In this document: positions 1-8,233 of the stretch, piece by piece
Numbering within the stretch: the stretch's first letter is position 1
How the letters are laid out: each line of letters opens with the position of its first letter
Origin: Geomicrobium sediminis
Lineage (GTDB): Bacteria; Bacillota; Bacilli; Bacillales; Marinococcaceae
DNA length: 64,000 nt
Reading direction: 5' to 3'
NCBI RefSeq assembly: GCF_016908595.1
Contig: NZ_JAFBEC010000008.1
Span: 204,803-268,802, forward strand
Translations under genes and position numbers: made by a program
The notes under the pieces: generated by a model
The model's database searches: none
Told to the model about the DNA's origin: nothing
What the model saw: the letters and a program-made list of their open reading frames with translations, nothing else

Positions 1-1
1 C

Positions 2-307
2 GCGGCCAAAGAGCAAAGCGAATCGATGAGTATTGACGATGTGATTTCGTTTTTACAGCAATACAAACATCAATCGCATGATGATTCTAACGTACTCGAG
101 CAAAACAAAGCACTAACAGAAGAGAACCAACACTTACGGGAACGTTTACAAAAGATTGAACAAGACCACGATTCATTAATGCAAGTCATTAATCGTGCAC
201 GAAATATGATGTTTTTGGATGAATCTACATTAACTGATTCATTTATGAGTTCAAGTTTTCGCATGGATGAGAATGGGAATTTACAACAAGTTTCAAAAGC
301 CGATTAG
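2..307 (+). CDS. C-terminal part of an RsfA-type prespore transcription regulator (cut by window edge)
   Basis: The reading frame is open from the window edge, so the methionine at 26 is probably internal and the 5' part of the gene lies outside. The visible part is hydrophilic. A segment of the SIDDVISFLQQYK type is followed by a heptad-like coiled coil rich in Leu, Glu and Gln, and then a motif around INRARNMM. This matches my memory of the C-terminal half of RsfA/YlbO-family proteins, which carry a Myb-like DNA-binding domain at the N-terminus and tune sigma-F-dependent expression in the forespore. The DNA-binding half cannot be seen, so the family call rests on the coiled-coil tail. A hairpin terminator follows at once. 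Confidence 0.55.
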   Translation, partial: AAKEQSESMSIDDVISFLQQYKHQSHDDSNVLEQNKALTEENQHLRERLQKIEQDHDSLMQVINRARNMMFLDESTLTDSFMSSSFRMDENGNLQQVSKAD

Positions 308-332
308 CGACTATTCCTATAGTCGCTTTTTT
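307..332 (+). terminator. Rho-independent terminator of the RsfA-type gene
   Basis: A 7-bp stem GCGACTA/TAGTCGC with a 6-nt loop is followed by six T residues. It begins inside the stop codon of the preceding gene. Confidence 0.8.
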
Positions 333-374
333 AGATTTTTCGACAGAAAATCTAACAATGACCCCCTTGAAGTA

Positions 375-391
375 TGTGAATTTTGCTATCA
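375..391 (+). promoter_or_regulatory. TnrA-box-like operator upstream of tnrA
   Basis: TGTGA-N7-TATCA differs at one position from the TnrA/GlnR consensus TGTNA-N7-TNACA. It lies about 40 bp upstream of the tnrA start. B. subtilis tnrA activates its own transcription under nitrogen limitation, so autoregulation is likely here. The match is seen in the sequence; the function is inferred. Confidence 0.55.
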
Positions 392-429
392 TTAGGGAAA
401 CATACATAACATCAAGGGACGGGGATGTC

Positions 430-738
430 ATGAACTATAAGAAGAAGAAAGTCATCACCATCGGTGTCGTTTGTGAATTAACAGGCCTTAGCGAACGACA
501 AGTTCGCTACTACGAAGAACGACAACTCGTTTTTCCAGAGCGTAGCAAAGGCGGCACAAGAAAATACTCGTTCTTAGACATTGAACGACTCATGGAAATT
601 GCGGAGAAAATGGCAGACGGTATGCAAACATTTGAAATTAAGCGTATGGACAAGCAACGAAACGCGACGCTTCGTGAGAAAATGTTGAAAGGTCAAATTA
701 ACGCACAATTCGGACAGAGAGCAACAAAACGTCCGTAA
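430..738 (+). CDS. tnrA: TnrA, MerR-family global nitrogen regulator
   Basis: This 102-residue protein has an N-terminal MerR winged helix containing TIGVVCELTGLSERQVRYYEER and the wing region GGTRKYSFLDIERL (about residues 11-55). Its short C-terminal tail is EKMLKGQINAQFGQR. In TnrA that tail binds feedback-inhibited glutamine synthetase, which removes TnrA from DNA when nitrogen is plentiful. The tail closely resembles B. subtilis TnrA rather than the longer GlnR tail. The ATG at 430 follows a G-rich ribosome site; an in-frame extension upstream has no such site. A TnrA-box-like sequence precedes the gene, which appears monocistronic. Confidence 0.88.
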   Translation: MNYKKKKVITIGVVCELTGLSERQVRYYEERQLVFPERSKGGTRKYSFLDIERLMEIAEKMADGMQTFEIKRMDKQRNATLREKMLKGQINAQFGQRATKRP

Positions 739-782
739 TTGATTGGCAATACAGACGACCTTCACATTACTTTCAATTCATA

Positions 783-823
783 AGAACCCTCGCACTTCTA
801 TTCATAAAGAAGTCGAGGGTTCT
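783..823 (+). terminator. Hairpin downstream of tnrA
   Basis: A 15-bp stem (AGAACCCTCG/CGAGGGTTCT extended by ACTTC/GAAGT around one bulged C) lies 45 bp after tnrA. The T-run is poor, so termination efficiency is uncertain. Confidence 0.6.
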
Positions 824-895
824 CTACTGCCATGAACAATCGACTTAATCATTTCGGTTAGACATTTCAGGAGTATAGTATTACTCTAAACAACG

Positions 896-923
896 TAAAA
901 AGGACCCACGTATTGGGGTCCTT
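896..923 (-). terminator. Rho-independent terminator of the 6S RNA gene
   Basis: Read on the minus strand, an 8-bp stem AAGGACCC/GGGTCCTT is followed by TTTTT. No minus-strand protein gene ends here, which matches a non-coding transcript starting near 1137. Confidence 0.8.
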
Positions 924-1137
924 GATCATTCGTTAACTTGTTCGACTATGTAGTCCCGTTGTGCCGTATAAAATCACCAAGTTTTGAAGCCTGCAATCGC
1001 AGGTGGGTGCCTTGTTCAATACTCCGTAAGTCCCCAGCTACCGAGGCATTTACTTCCTATTGAAACGTCAAGCTCCCTAGTAAAAAATGTTGGCTCAAAA
1101 CGTATAGTGCGCTACGAACACTACAGGACTTTAACTT
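897..1137 (-). ncRNA. bsrA: 6S RNA (RNA polymerase sigma-A mimic, 6S-1/BsrA type)
   Basis: The minus-strand transcript starts with AAAGTCCTGTAGTG near 1133. It pairs with CACAACGGGAC near 947-957 to form the long closing stem typical of 6S RNA. Between them are a central region with a large internal loop and an apical arm containing CACCTGCGATTGCAGG. A sigma-A promoter and an intrinsic terminator bracket the transcript. The location next to aspS matches B. subtilis bsrA. 6S RNA binds housekeeping RNA polymerase in stationary phase and serves as template for short product RNAs on outgrowth. The core fold spans roughly 945-1133; the mature 3' end may be trimmed short of the terminator. Confidence 0.85.
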
Positions 1138-1143
1138 GTAAAA

Positions 1144-1172
1144 AGTATAGCACGAACGTGTTTCTTCTGCAA
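1144..1172 (-). promoter_or_regulatory. Sigma-A promoter of 6S RNA
   Basis: On the minus strand TTGCAG (1172-1167) and TATACT (1149-1144) are separated by exactly 17 bp. The predicted start is an A near 1137. Confidence 0.8.
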
Positions 1173-1251
1173 CAAAAGAGTAAAGAATATAGTGGCCTAA
1201 AGGTTTCACTCTTTCTTCTCACTGGGTATACTGTAACGAGGAGGGAAAATT

Positions 1252-1539
1252 ATGAGTGAACCAATTAACAGACTACCCATTACCCATATCGTTCAAAAGA
1301 TCGGGGCAATTGAAAAGCACACCGAGCATTACGATACAGATATGGTGCTTTATGATGATTGCATTACCATTGATCATGAATCCTTTGTTATTGAGAAGGT
1401 TTTTGACGTTTCTTATCGCTATCAAGAAGGCGAGATCGGCTTTTTTTATTTACATACGTCACAAGGTGTACGAACGTTTTACATAAAAACCGATCCATCC
1501 GACTTTATTGCAAGCTTTCGCACCGTCGAACGTAAATAG
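1252..1539 (+). CDS. Small conserved-looking protein of unknown function
   Basis: This 95-residue soluble protein has no signal peptide or membrane segment. A strong ribosome site (GAGGAGGG) sits just ahead of the ATG. The middle and end alternate short beta-like stretches (TDMVLYDDCITIDHESFVIE, IGFFYLHTSQGVRTFYIKT) with a final helix-like DPSDFIASFRTV, a pattern reminiscent of small PH-like folds. I do not recognise the family. It converges on aspS, ending five bases from the aspS stop, and starts just beyond the divergent 6S promoter. The good ribosome site and regular amino-acid use support a real gene. Confidence 0.6.
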   Translation: MSEPINRLPITHIVQKIGAIEKHTEHYDTDMVLYDDCITIDHESFVIEKVFDVSYRYQEGEIGFFYLHTSQGVRTFYIKTDPSDFIASFRTVERK

Positions 1540-1544
1540 TTTAT

Positions 1545-3314
1545 TTAACGCGGGCGTAAATGCAACTCTTTCCATTGACTAGGACTAACCTGACTTGGTG
1601 CTTCAGTGAGTAAGCAACTTGCACTCGCTGTTTTCGGGAATGCGATCACTTCACGTAAGTTATCAACGCCTGCAAGTAGCATGACGAGACGGTCAAGTCC
1701 TAGTGCAATACCACCGTGTGGAGGCGCCCCGTGGCTAAGCGCGTCAATTAAGAAACCGAATTGATCTGTCGCTTCTTTTTCCGTAAAACCAAGCGTTTTA
1801 AACATTTGCATTTGCAATTCCGGTTCGTGAATACGCTGTGAACCTCCGCCAAGCTCGTAGCCATTTAATACGAGGTCATACGCATGAGCGATGACGTTTT
1901 CTGGCTCTGTTGCAAGCTTTTCAACATCTTCTGCAACTGGACGAGTGAACGGATGGTGTAAAGCGACATGACGATCTTCATCTTTGTCGTATTCAACGAG
2001 CGGGAAGTCTGTCACCCACAAGAAGTTGTACGCATCTGTATCAATTAAGCCGAGCTCTTTCCCGAACTTCATACGAAGCGCACCGAGAACGTCGTACACG
2101 ACTTTTGATTCATCAGCTGCGAACATGAGTAAGTCTCCACTTTCAGCATTCATCGCACGTTTCATCTCTTCTTGAATCTCTTCCGATAGGAACTTAGCGA
2201 TTGGTCCTTTAAGCGCCAATGATTCGTCTACCTTTAACCACGCTAAGCCTTTAGCACCGTAAATTGCAGCAAAGTCTGCTAAGTCATCAATTTCTTTACG
2301 ACTCATTGCGTCGCCCTGACCTTTTGCATTTAGTCCTTTTACTTTGCCACCTTTTTCAAGAGCACCCGTAAATACTTTGAAACCACTGTCTTTCACAATG
2401 TCTGAAAGCTCTACGAGCTCCATTGCAAAGCGTGTATCTGGCTTGTCAGATCCGAAACGGTTCATCGCCTCATCGTAAGTCATACGCGGGAACGGTGTCA
2501 CAATGTCTTTATTGTGTACAGCCTTCATAATGCGCGCCATCATTGCTTCTGACATTTTAAACAAGTCTTCGCTATCCATAAACGATGCCTCAATATCGAC
2601 TTGTGTAAATTCTGGTTGACGATCCGCTCGTAAATCTTCATCACGGAAGCAACGAACGATCTGATAATAACGCTCAAAACCAGCAACCATCAGTAGTTGT
2701 TTAAACAACTGTGGCGATTGTGGCAATGCGTAAAATTCATGTTCATGGACACGACTTGGAACGAGGTAATCTCTTGCTCCTTCTGGCGTGCTCTTTGTAA
2801 GCATCGGTGTTTCAGCTTCCATAAAGTCTTGATGATCTAAGAAGTTACGAATTTCTTTTGTCACTTGATGGCGTAAACGGAACACCCGTTGCATGTTCGG
2901 GCGACGAAGATCAAGGTAGCGTTTCTTTAAACGAATGTCTTCAGATATTTGTACGTCTTCATCGATCGTAAACGGTAGTGGTTTTGATACGTTTAAGATC
3001 TTTACTTCATCAACGTGTACTTCGACTCTTCCAGTTGGAATTTTGTCGTTGATCGTTTCTTCATCTCGTAAAACGACTTTCCCTTTTACATCAAGTACGT
3101 ATTCGTTACGTATTGAATCTGCAATAGCCAACGCCGATTCGTTAATTTCTGGGCTAAATACGACTTGTACGACACCACTGCGGTCGCGTAAATCAATAAA
3201 AATGACTTGTCCGAGGTCACGACGTGTACGTGCCCACCCTTTTAACTGTACGTGTTCGCCAACAATTGCTTCAGTAATTTCTTCGCTGTAATGCGTTCTT
3301 CCTACTCCTACCAC
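1545..3314 (-). CDS. aspS: Aspartyl-tRNA synthetase
   Basis: This 589-residue class II synthetase charges tRNA-Asp. It has an N-terminal OB-fold anticodon-binding domain (about 1-105, with [10 protein letters not shown]). Catalytic motif 2 reads [16 protein letters not shown], a bacterial GAD insertion follows, and motif 3 is [15 protein letters not shown] near residue 535. The length matches bacterial AspRS. The start is a GTG at 3314 preceded by GAGGAG at nine bases. It is the second gene of a hisS-aspS operon, 25 bp below hisS, so it falls under the same T-box leader. Confidence 0.96.
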   Translation of the reverse strand: MVGVGRTHYSEEITEAIVGEHVQLKGWARTRRDLGQVIFIDLRDRSGVVQVVFSPEINESALAIADSIRNEYVLDVKGKVVLRDEETINDKIPTGRVEVHVDEVKILNVSKPLPFTIDEDVQISEDIRLKKRYLDLRRPNMQRVFRLRHQVTKEIRNFLDHQDFMEAETPMLTKSTPEGARDYLVPSRVHEHEFYALPQSPQLFKQLLMVAGFERYYQIVRCFRDEDLRADRQPEFTQVDIEASFMDSEDLFKMSEAMMARIMKAVHNKDIVTPFPRMTYDEAMNRFGSDKPDTRFAMELVELSDIVKDSGFKVFTGALEKGGKVKGLNAKGQGDAMSRKEIDDLADFAAIYGAKGLAWLKVDESLALKGPIAKFLSEEIQEEMKRAMNAESGDLLMFAADESKVVYDVLGALRMKFGKELGLIDTDAYNFLWVTDFPLVEYDKDEDRHVALHHPFTRPVAEDVEKLATEPENVIAHAYDLVLNGYELGGGSQRIHEPELQMQMFKTLGFTEKEATDQFGFLIDALSHGAPPHGGIALGLDRLVMLLAGVDNLREVIAFPKTASASCLLTEAPSQVSPSQWKELHLRPR

Positions 3315-3338
3315 TTCAACACACTCCTCATCTGATCT

Positions 3339-4607
3339 CTATATTAAGGACGTTAAGTGAGCAACAAGGTGCTCAAAAGAAACTTGCTCTTGTTCTCCTG
3401 ATTCCATGTTCTTCACATTGACGATGCCACTTTCGAGTTCTTGCTCACCAATGACGATCACACGGCTTGCGTTCACTCGGTCTGCGCTTTTAAATTGGGC
3501 TTTCATTTTCTTGCCTGCATAATCTTTATCGCAACTAATGCCCGCTTGACGTAAATCATGTAGCAATGTTGTCGCTTTGTCATTCTCTTTCTCTCCAACA
3601 GCTACAACAAACACGTCTAAACTCGAGCCAACTTCAGGAAGTTTGTTTCTCGCTTCAAGCGCCATTAACACGCGTTCAATGCTTAACCCAAAGCCTATTC
3701 CTGACGTTTTTGGACCGCCAAACTCTTCAATAAGTCCTTCATAACGTCCGCCACCAGTCAGTGTCGTAATTGCACCAAACTCCGGCTCATCAAGCATAAT
3801 CTCAAATGCTGTATTCGTATAATAGTCAAGACCGCGCACTAGATTCGGATCAACAACATACGAAATTCCGATGTCTTCAAGCAATTGCTTCACTTTGTCG
3901 AAATATTGAACCGAAGTTTCATTCAAATACTCTTGAATGGAAGGTGCAGATTGTACGAGTTCGTGGTTGCGATCAACTTTACAATCTAGAATCCGAAGTG
4001 GGTTCGTCTCAAGTCGCCCTTGGCAGTCGCTACAAAATTCATCAATACGATCAGAGAAATGCGCAACTAACGCTTTGCGGTGATTTTTACGTACTTCTTT
4101 GTCACCTAAACTATTGAGTACAAGTTTTAAGTTGTCTAAGCCACACGCTTTGTAAAAATCCATCGCAAGTGCAATCGTTTCTACATCGATCGCAGGATCG
4201 TCACTTCCAATTGCTTCAACACCGAACTGGTGGAACTGACGCATACGTCCTGATTCTGGTCGTTCATAACGAAACATCGGTCCAATGTAGTACATCTTTA
4301 CCGGCTGCGTCACATTGCCGTGCATCTTATTTTCTACGAATGAACGAGCAACGGATGCTGTTCCTTCAGGGCGTAACGATAAGTGTCTCCCACCACGATC
4401 TTGGAACGTGTACATTTCTTTTTGAACGATATCTGTGCTATCTCCAACACTACGTTGGAAAATTTCCGTTGTCTCAAAAATTGGTGTACGTATTTCTTGG
4501 TAATTGTATTTCCGGCTCACTTCTCTTGCAACAGACTCCACCCATTGCCACTGCTCTGATACGCCTGGCAACAAGTCTTGCGTGCCACGAGGAATATTAA
4601 ATGCCAT
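3339..4607 (-). CDS. hisS: Histidyl-tRNA synthetase
   Basis: This 422-residue class II synthetase charges tRNA-His. Motif 2 contains RPEGTASVAR, and the histidine-specific signatures LVRGLDYYTNTAFE (near residue 257) and GGGRYEGLIEEFGG are present. Motif 3 is GIGFGLSIERV, followed by a C-terminal anticodon-binding domain. The ATG at 4607 has GGAGTGA upstream. It is the first gene after a T-box leader and is followed by aspS. Confidence 0.96.
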   Translation of the reverse strand: MAFNIPRGTQDLLPGVSEQWQWVESVAREVSRKYNYQEIRTPIFETTEIFQRSVGDSTDIVQKEMYTFQDRGGRHLSLRPEGTASVARSFVENKMHGNVTQPVKMYYIGPMFRYERPESGRMRQFHQFGVEAIGSDDPAIDVETIALAMDFYKACGLDNLKLVLNSLGDKEVRKNHRKALVAHFSDRIDEFCSDCQGRLETNPLRILDCKVDRNHELVQSAPSIQEYLNETSVQYFDKVKQLLEDIGISYVVDPNLVRGLDYYTNTAFEIMLDEPEFGAITTLTGGGRYEGLIEEFGGPKTSGIGFGLSIERVLMALEARNKLPEVGSSLDVFVVAVGEKENDKATTLLHDLRQAGISCDKDYAGKKMKAQFKSADRVNASRVIVIGEQELESGIVNVKNMESGEQEQVSFEHLVAHLTSLI

Positions 4608-4636
4608 GAAACGTCACTCCTTCTAAATTAATGCAT

Positions 4637-4900
4637 AAAAAAGCCCCTCTGAAAAACAATTCAGAGGGACGAGTATACCCGCGGTGCCACCCAACTTGAA
4701 GTCTAATTAAAGACATCCACTTAGCACAGTTAACGCCTGTGTTACGTCTCGCTCTACTAAACCATTCGTTCGAACGAGCCCCTACGAAGTGTCTTTCCTA
4801 AATGGATGAACAGAAGGGCTTCCAGCCATGGCCACTTCTTCTCTGTGTTCATGAATCATCTAGTACTTTTCTTCATCAACGGTCTGCATGTATGTTTTCT
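4637..4900 (-). promoter_or_regulatory. T-box riboswitch leader of hisS-aspS
   Basis: Read on the minus strand, the leader holds the invariant T-box core GGGTGGCACCGCGGG (4692-4678). A terminator of eight base pairs with TTTTTT follows (4668-4637). Upstream is a long Stem I with AGTA on the 5' side and GAA on the 3' side of the specifier loop. The 3' strand reads GGAAAGACACTTC, so the candidate specifier is GAC (Asp, 4793-4791) followed by A; the overlapping CAC (His, 4791-4789) is the alternative. Uncharged tRNA should stabilise the antiterminator and allow read-through into hisS and aspS. Confidence 0.93.
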
Positions 4901-4929
4901 ATCATAAATATCTATCTCCACATTGTCAA
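4901..4929 (-). promoter_or_regulatory. Sigma-A promoter of the hisS-aspS T-box leader
   Basis: TTGACA (4929-4924) and TATGAT (4906-4901) on the minus strand are spaced by 17 bp, a near-perfect sigma-A promoter just past the end of dtd. The predicted start is near 4894. Confidence 0.85.
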
Positions 4930-4944
4930 CTATCTTCACAAACT

Positions 4945-5388
4945 TTATTGCGGAGACTCAAGCATTAGCGTCACTGGACCATCGTTCGTTAACGAGACGT
5001 CCATCATCGCACCGAACACACCCGTTTCAACGTTAACGCCTCGGCTTCTAATCGCTTCGTTAAATTGCTCGTAAAGATCATTTGCAAAATCAGGCTTTGC
5101 AGCATTTATAAAACTTGGCCTTCTGCCTTTTTTCGCATCGCCATACAACGTGAACTGGGAGACAGATAAAACACTTCCACCTACATCAAGTAAGGAATGG
5201 TTCATCTTCCCTTCATCATCTTCAAACAAACGTAAGTGAACGATCTTCTCGGCTAACCATTCGATATCTTTCGCCGTATCTTCGTGTGTAACGCCAACGA
5301 GTAATACGTATCCATAATCGATTTGCCCTACCGTTTCTTCAGCAACGACGACTTGAGCCTTTTTGCTACGTTGTAGTAATACTCTCAT
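4945..5388 (-). CDS. dtd: D-aminoacyl-tRNA deacylase
   Basis: This 147-residue cytoplasmic enzyme hydrolyses D-amino acids, and glycine mischarged on tRNA-Ala, from tRNA. The family signature [10 protein letters not shown] is present near residue 77, and the C-terminal cross-subunit motif appears as [11 protein letters not shown]. The length is that of bacterial Dtd. It starts 11 bp below relA, so the two are probably co-transcribed, as in other bacilli. Confidence 0.95.
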   Translation of the reverse strand: MRVLLQRSKKAQVVVAEETVGQIDYGYVLLVGVTHEDTAKDIEWLAEKIVHLRLFEDDEGKMNHSLLDVGGSVLSVSQFTLYGDAKKGRRPSFINAAKPDFANDLYEQFNEAIRSRGVNVETGVFGAMMDVSLTNDGPVTLMLESPQ

Positions 5389-5399
5389 GGTCGACTCCT

Positions 5400-7580
5400 T
5401 TATTGCATGACTCTTCGAACAGAGTATACATCTGGCAATTTTTTAATCTTATCTACGACTTTATATAAATGATCAATGTTGTTAATTGCAATCGTCATAT
5501 CAATGGTCGCCATTTTGTTTTTGTCTGAGCGTCCATTAACAGCATGAATGTTCGTTCTAGACTCTGCAACGACATTTAACACTTCATTCAACAAACCACG
5601 ACGGTCATACCCTGTTACTTCGATGTCAACGTTGTAATTCTTTACTTTCTGGTCGTCTTCATCCCATTCAACAGAAACAACACGACTGCGATCATCACCT
5701 AAACCTGTGATATTCGGACAATCTGTACGATGAATCGACACACCTCGTCCTTTCGTAATAAACCCGATAATGTCATCCCCTGGTACAGGGTTACAACATC
5801 GAGATAAACGAATGAGCAAATTATCAACGCCTCTTACTTTTACACCTGTACCTGAGCGTCTCGTTCTTGTTGGCGTCTGTGGTGATATTTCTTTTACAGC
5901 ATCGGACACTGTTTTCTTCTCTTGTTGCTCATTTTCTTGACGTTTTTTGTCAGTGAGACGTGTCACGACTTGTTTTGCGCTGATGCCATTGTATCCAACG
6001 GCCGCAAACATATCTTCTTCGCCAGAAAAACTAAATTTATCTGCTGTGGATTTGATGTTCTCATCAATGAGAATTTCTTTCGGGTTGAACTCTTGTGATT
6101 TCAACTCACGCTCAATTGCCTCACGGCCTTTTTGAACGTTCTCATCTCGGCGTTCTTTCTTAAAGAACTGCTTAATTTTGTTTTTGGCATGGGAACTTTG
6201 GGTGATCTTCTGCCAATCTTGGGAAGGTCCATATGAATGCTTTGATGTCAAAATATCAACAATATCGCCTGTTTTTAGTTGATGATCAAGCGGAACCATC
6301 TTGCTGTTCACTTTTGCACCGATCGTTCGGTTTCCGATTTCGGTGTGAATGCGATAAGCAAAATCAATCGGCACTGAACCTCGAGGTAATTCAATGACAT
6401 CCCCTTTTGGTGTGAATACGAACACCATATCTGAGAAGAGGTCGATCTTAAGTGATTCCATAAACTCTTCTGCATCTGTTGTATCGTTTTGCCATTCGAG
6501 AATTTCTCTAAACCAACCGAGCTTGTCCAATGATTGCACACCGGTCGGTGTACCTTCTTTATACGCCCAATGTGCCGCTACCCCGTACTCTGCAATCTTG
6601 TGCATGTCTTCAGAGCGAATTTGCACTTCAAGTGGCTCGCCTTTTGGACCTATCACTGTCGTATGGAGTGATTGATACATGTTCGCTTTTGGCATTGCAA
6701 TGTAGTCTTTAAAACGACCAGGCATTGGCTTCCATTGTGTATGAATAATTCCGAGCACTGCATAGCAATCTTTAATATTCTTAACGATAATTCGAACCGC
6801 TAACAAATCGTAAATCTCGTTGAATTGTTTTTTCTGAATCGTCATTTTTCGGTAAATGCTATAAATATGCTTCGGACGACCTGATATGTCTGCTTCCACA
6901 TTTAACTCTTTCACATTAGAACGAATGTCTGTCATGACTTCATCAATATATTGTTCTCGTTGTGCACGCTTTTGCTTCATTAAATTAACGATGCGGTAAT
7001 ATTGTTGGGGATCTAAATAGCGAAGTGCTATATCTTCTAACTCCCATTTAATCGTGGAAATTCCAAGTCGATGTGCAAGCGGTGCAAAAATCTCAAGCGT
7101 CTCGTTAGAGATTCTGCGCTGCTTCTCTGCAGGTAGATGCTTAAGCGTTCGCATGTTGTGCAGACGATCTGCCAATTTAATGAGAATAACACGAATGTCT
7201 CTTGCCATCGCCACAACCATCTTACGGTGGTTCTCTGCTTGTTGCTCAGCTTTGGATTTGTACTTAATCTTCTTTAACTTTGTTACACCGTCAACGAGCA
7301 TTTTCACTTCTTCACCGAAATGCTCTTCTAGCTGCTCTAGACTCGTCTCCGTATCTTCAACAACATCATGTAAAAAAGCACCAGCAATTGTTGCAGGCTC
7401 TAGCTTCAATTCAATTAAAATTCCAGCTACTTGTACAGGGTGATGAATGTACGGTTCGCCGGACTTCCGATACTGACCTTCGTGTTCTTTCTCTGCGTAT
7501 AAATAAGCACGATGAATAAAATCTACGTGCTCTTGTGACATGTATTCTGCTGCCCGCTCTAATAACTGCTCGATCGTCAT
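5400..7580 (-). CDS. relA: RelA/SpoT bifunctional (p)ppGpp synthetase/hydrolase
   Basis: From the ATG at 7580 the protein has 726 residues. It begins with an HD hydrolase domain (FLHDVVEDT near 70) and the alarmone synthetase domain ([19 protein letters not shown]). TGS, helical, zinc-finger-like ([13 protein letters not shown]) and C-terminal ACT domains follow. This is the full-length Rel of Firmicutes that both makes and degrades (p)ppGpp during the stringent response. I prefer 7580 because AAAGGTGA lies just upstream; an in-frame TTG at 7598 lacks a good ribosome site. Its own promoter lies at 7623-7651, after the apt terminator. Confidence 0.95.
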   Translation of the reverse strand: MTIEQLLERAAEYMSQEHVDFIHRAYLYAEKEHEGQYRKSGEPYIHHPVQVAGILIELKLEPATIAGAFLHDVVEDTETSLEQLEEHFGEEVKMLVDGVTKLKKIKYKSKAEQQAENHRKMVVAMARDIRVILIKLADRLHNMRTLKHLPAEKQRRISNETLEIFAPLAHRLGISTIKWELEDIALRYLDPQQYYRIVNLMKQKRAQREQYIDEVMTDIRSNVKELNVEADISGRPKHIYSIYRKMTIQKKQFNEIYDLLAVRIIVKNIKDCYAVLGIIHTQWKPMPGRFKDYIAMPKANMYQSLHTTVIGPKGEPLEVQIRSEDMHKIAEYGVAAHWAYKEGTPTGVQSLDKLGWFREILEWQNDTTDAEEFMESLKIDLFSDMVFVFTPKGDVIELPRGSVPIDFAYRIHTEIGNRTIGAKVNSKMVPLDHQLKTGDIVDILTSKHSYGPSQDWQKITQSSHAKNKIKQFFKKERRDENVQKGREAIERELKSQEFNPKEILIDENIKSTADKFSFSGEEDMFAAVGYNGISAKQVVTRLTDKKRQENEQQEKKTVSDAVKEISPQTPTRTRRSGTGVKVRGVDNLLIRLSRCCNPVPGDDIIGFITKGRGVSIHRTDCPNITGLGDDRSRVVSVEWDEDDQKVKNYNVDIEVTGYDRRGLLNEVLNVVAESRTNIHAVNGRSDKNKMATIDMTIAINNIDHLYKVVDKIKKLPDVYSVRRVMQ

Positions 7581-7622
7581 GGAATCACCTTTCATCAATC
7601 TCTCTACATCTCTATTTAATCT

Positions 7623-7651
7623 ATTATCAATAAAAAATGATTGCCTGTAAA
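7623..7651 (-). promoter_or_regulatory. Probable sigma-A promoter of relA-dtd
   Basis: TTTACA (7651-7646) and GATAAT (7628-7623) on the minus strand have 17-bp spacing. They lie between the apt terminator and relA. Confidence 0.55.
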
Positions 7652-7682
7652 GTCCTTCGGCTTGCTCTTTTAGTTCCTTACA

Positions 7683-7711
7683 GAAAAAGAGTGCCTGTAA
7701 TTAGGCACCCT
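7683..7711 (-). terminator. Terminator after apt
   Basis: On the minus strand GGGTGCCT/AGGCACTC form a stem with a 6-nt loop, followed by TTTTTCTG, immediately after the apt stop codon. Confidence 0.8.
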
Positions 7712-7717
7712 ACACGT

Positions 7718-8233
7718 TTATGAGTAACGAATTAACGAAAAGACGTCGTAATCTTTAATCTTAGCTCGGCTATCAATATACTGAAGCTCGATTAAAAACG
7801 CACATCCAACAACAACGCCGCCAAGCTTCTCAACGAGCTTGATCGTCGCTTCAATCGTACCACCTGTTGCAAGTAAATCGTCAGTAATAATCACACGATC
7901 GCCTTCTTTGATGCTGTCAGCGTGAATCGCAAGTGTGTCCTTACCATATTCAAGACCATAATCTTCTGTCACGACTTCACGTGGAAGCTTACCTGTTTTA
8001 CGAACAGGCACGAAACTCTTCTCTAAAGAGTACGCAATTGGACATCCGACAACAAAACCACGTGCTTCAGGACCAACTACGATATCAACGTCTTTGGACT
8101 TTACGTATTCTGTCATCTCATCAATTGCCTTTTTGTAGGCAGGACCATTTTGCAAAAGTGGCGTAATATCCTTAAACTGAATGCCTTCTTTCGGGTAATT
8201 ATCAATAATTTTAATGTGTGCTTTGTAATCCAC
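7718..8233 (-). CDS. apt: Adenine phosphoribosyltransferase
   Basis: This 171-residue purine-salvage enzyme converts adenine and PRPP to AMP. The PRPP-binding loop is [13 protein letters not shown] (about 119-131), and the type I signature VVGPEARGF is present. I start it at the GTG at 8233 ([17 protein letters not shown]), which has GAGGAAA upstream and aligns with the B. subtilis N-terminus; an in-frame extension to 8266 does not. The start overlaps the end of recJ by 23 bp, which suggests translational coupling in a recJ-apt unit. Confidence 0.94.
   Translation of the reverse strand: MDYKAHIKIIDNYPKEGIQFKDITPLLQNGPAYKKAIDEMTEYVKSKDVDIVVGPEARGFVVGCPIAYSLEKSFVPVRKTGKLPREVVTEDYGLEYGKDTLAIHADSIKEGDRVIITDDLLATGGTIEATIKLVEKLGGVVVGCAFLIELQYIDSRAKIKDYDVFSLIRYS

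Noticed and set aside
984..1259. Open frame of about 90 codons on the plus strand
   Set aside because: It is antisense to the 6S RNA, has no ribosome site and runs across that gene's promoter; the structured RNA explains the sequence.
4169..4600. Open frame of 143 codons opposite hisS
   Set aside because: It lies wholly within hisS in antisense and has no ribosome site.
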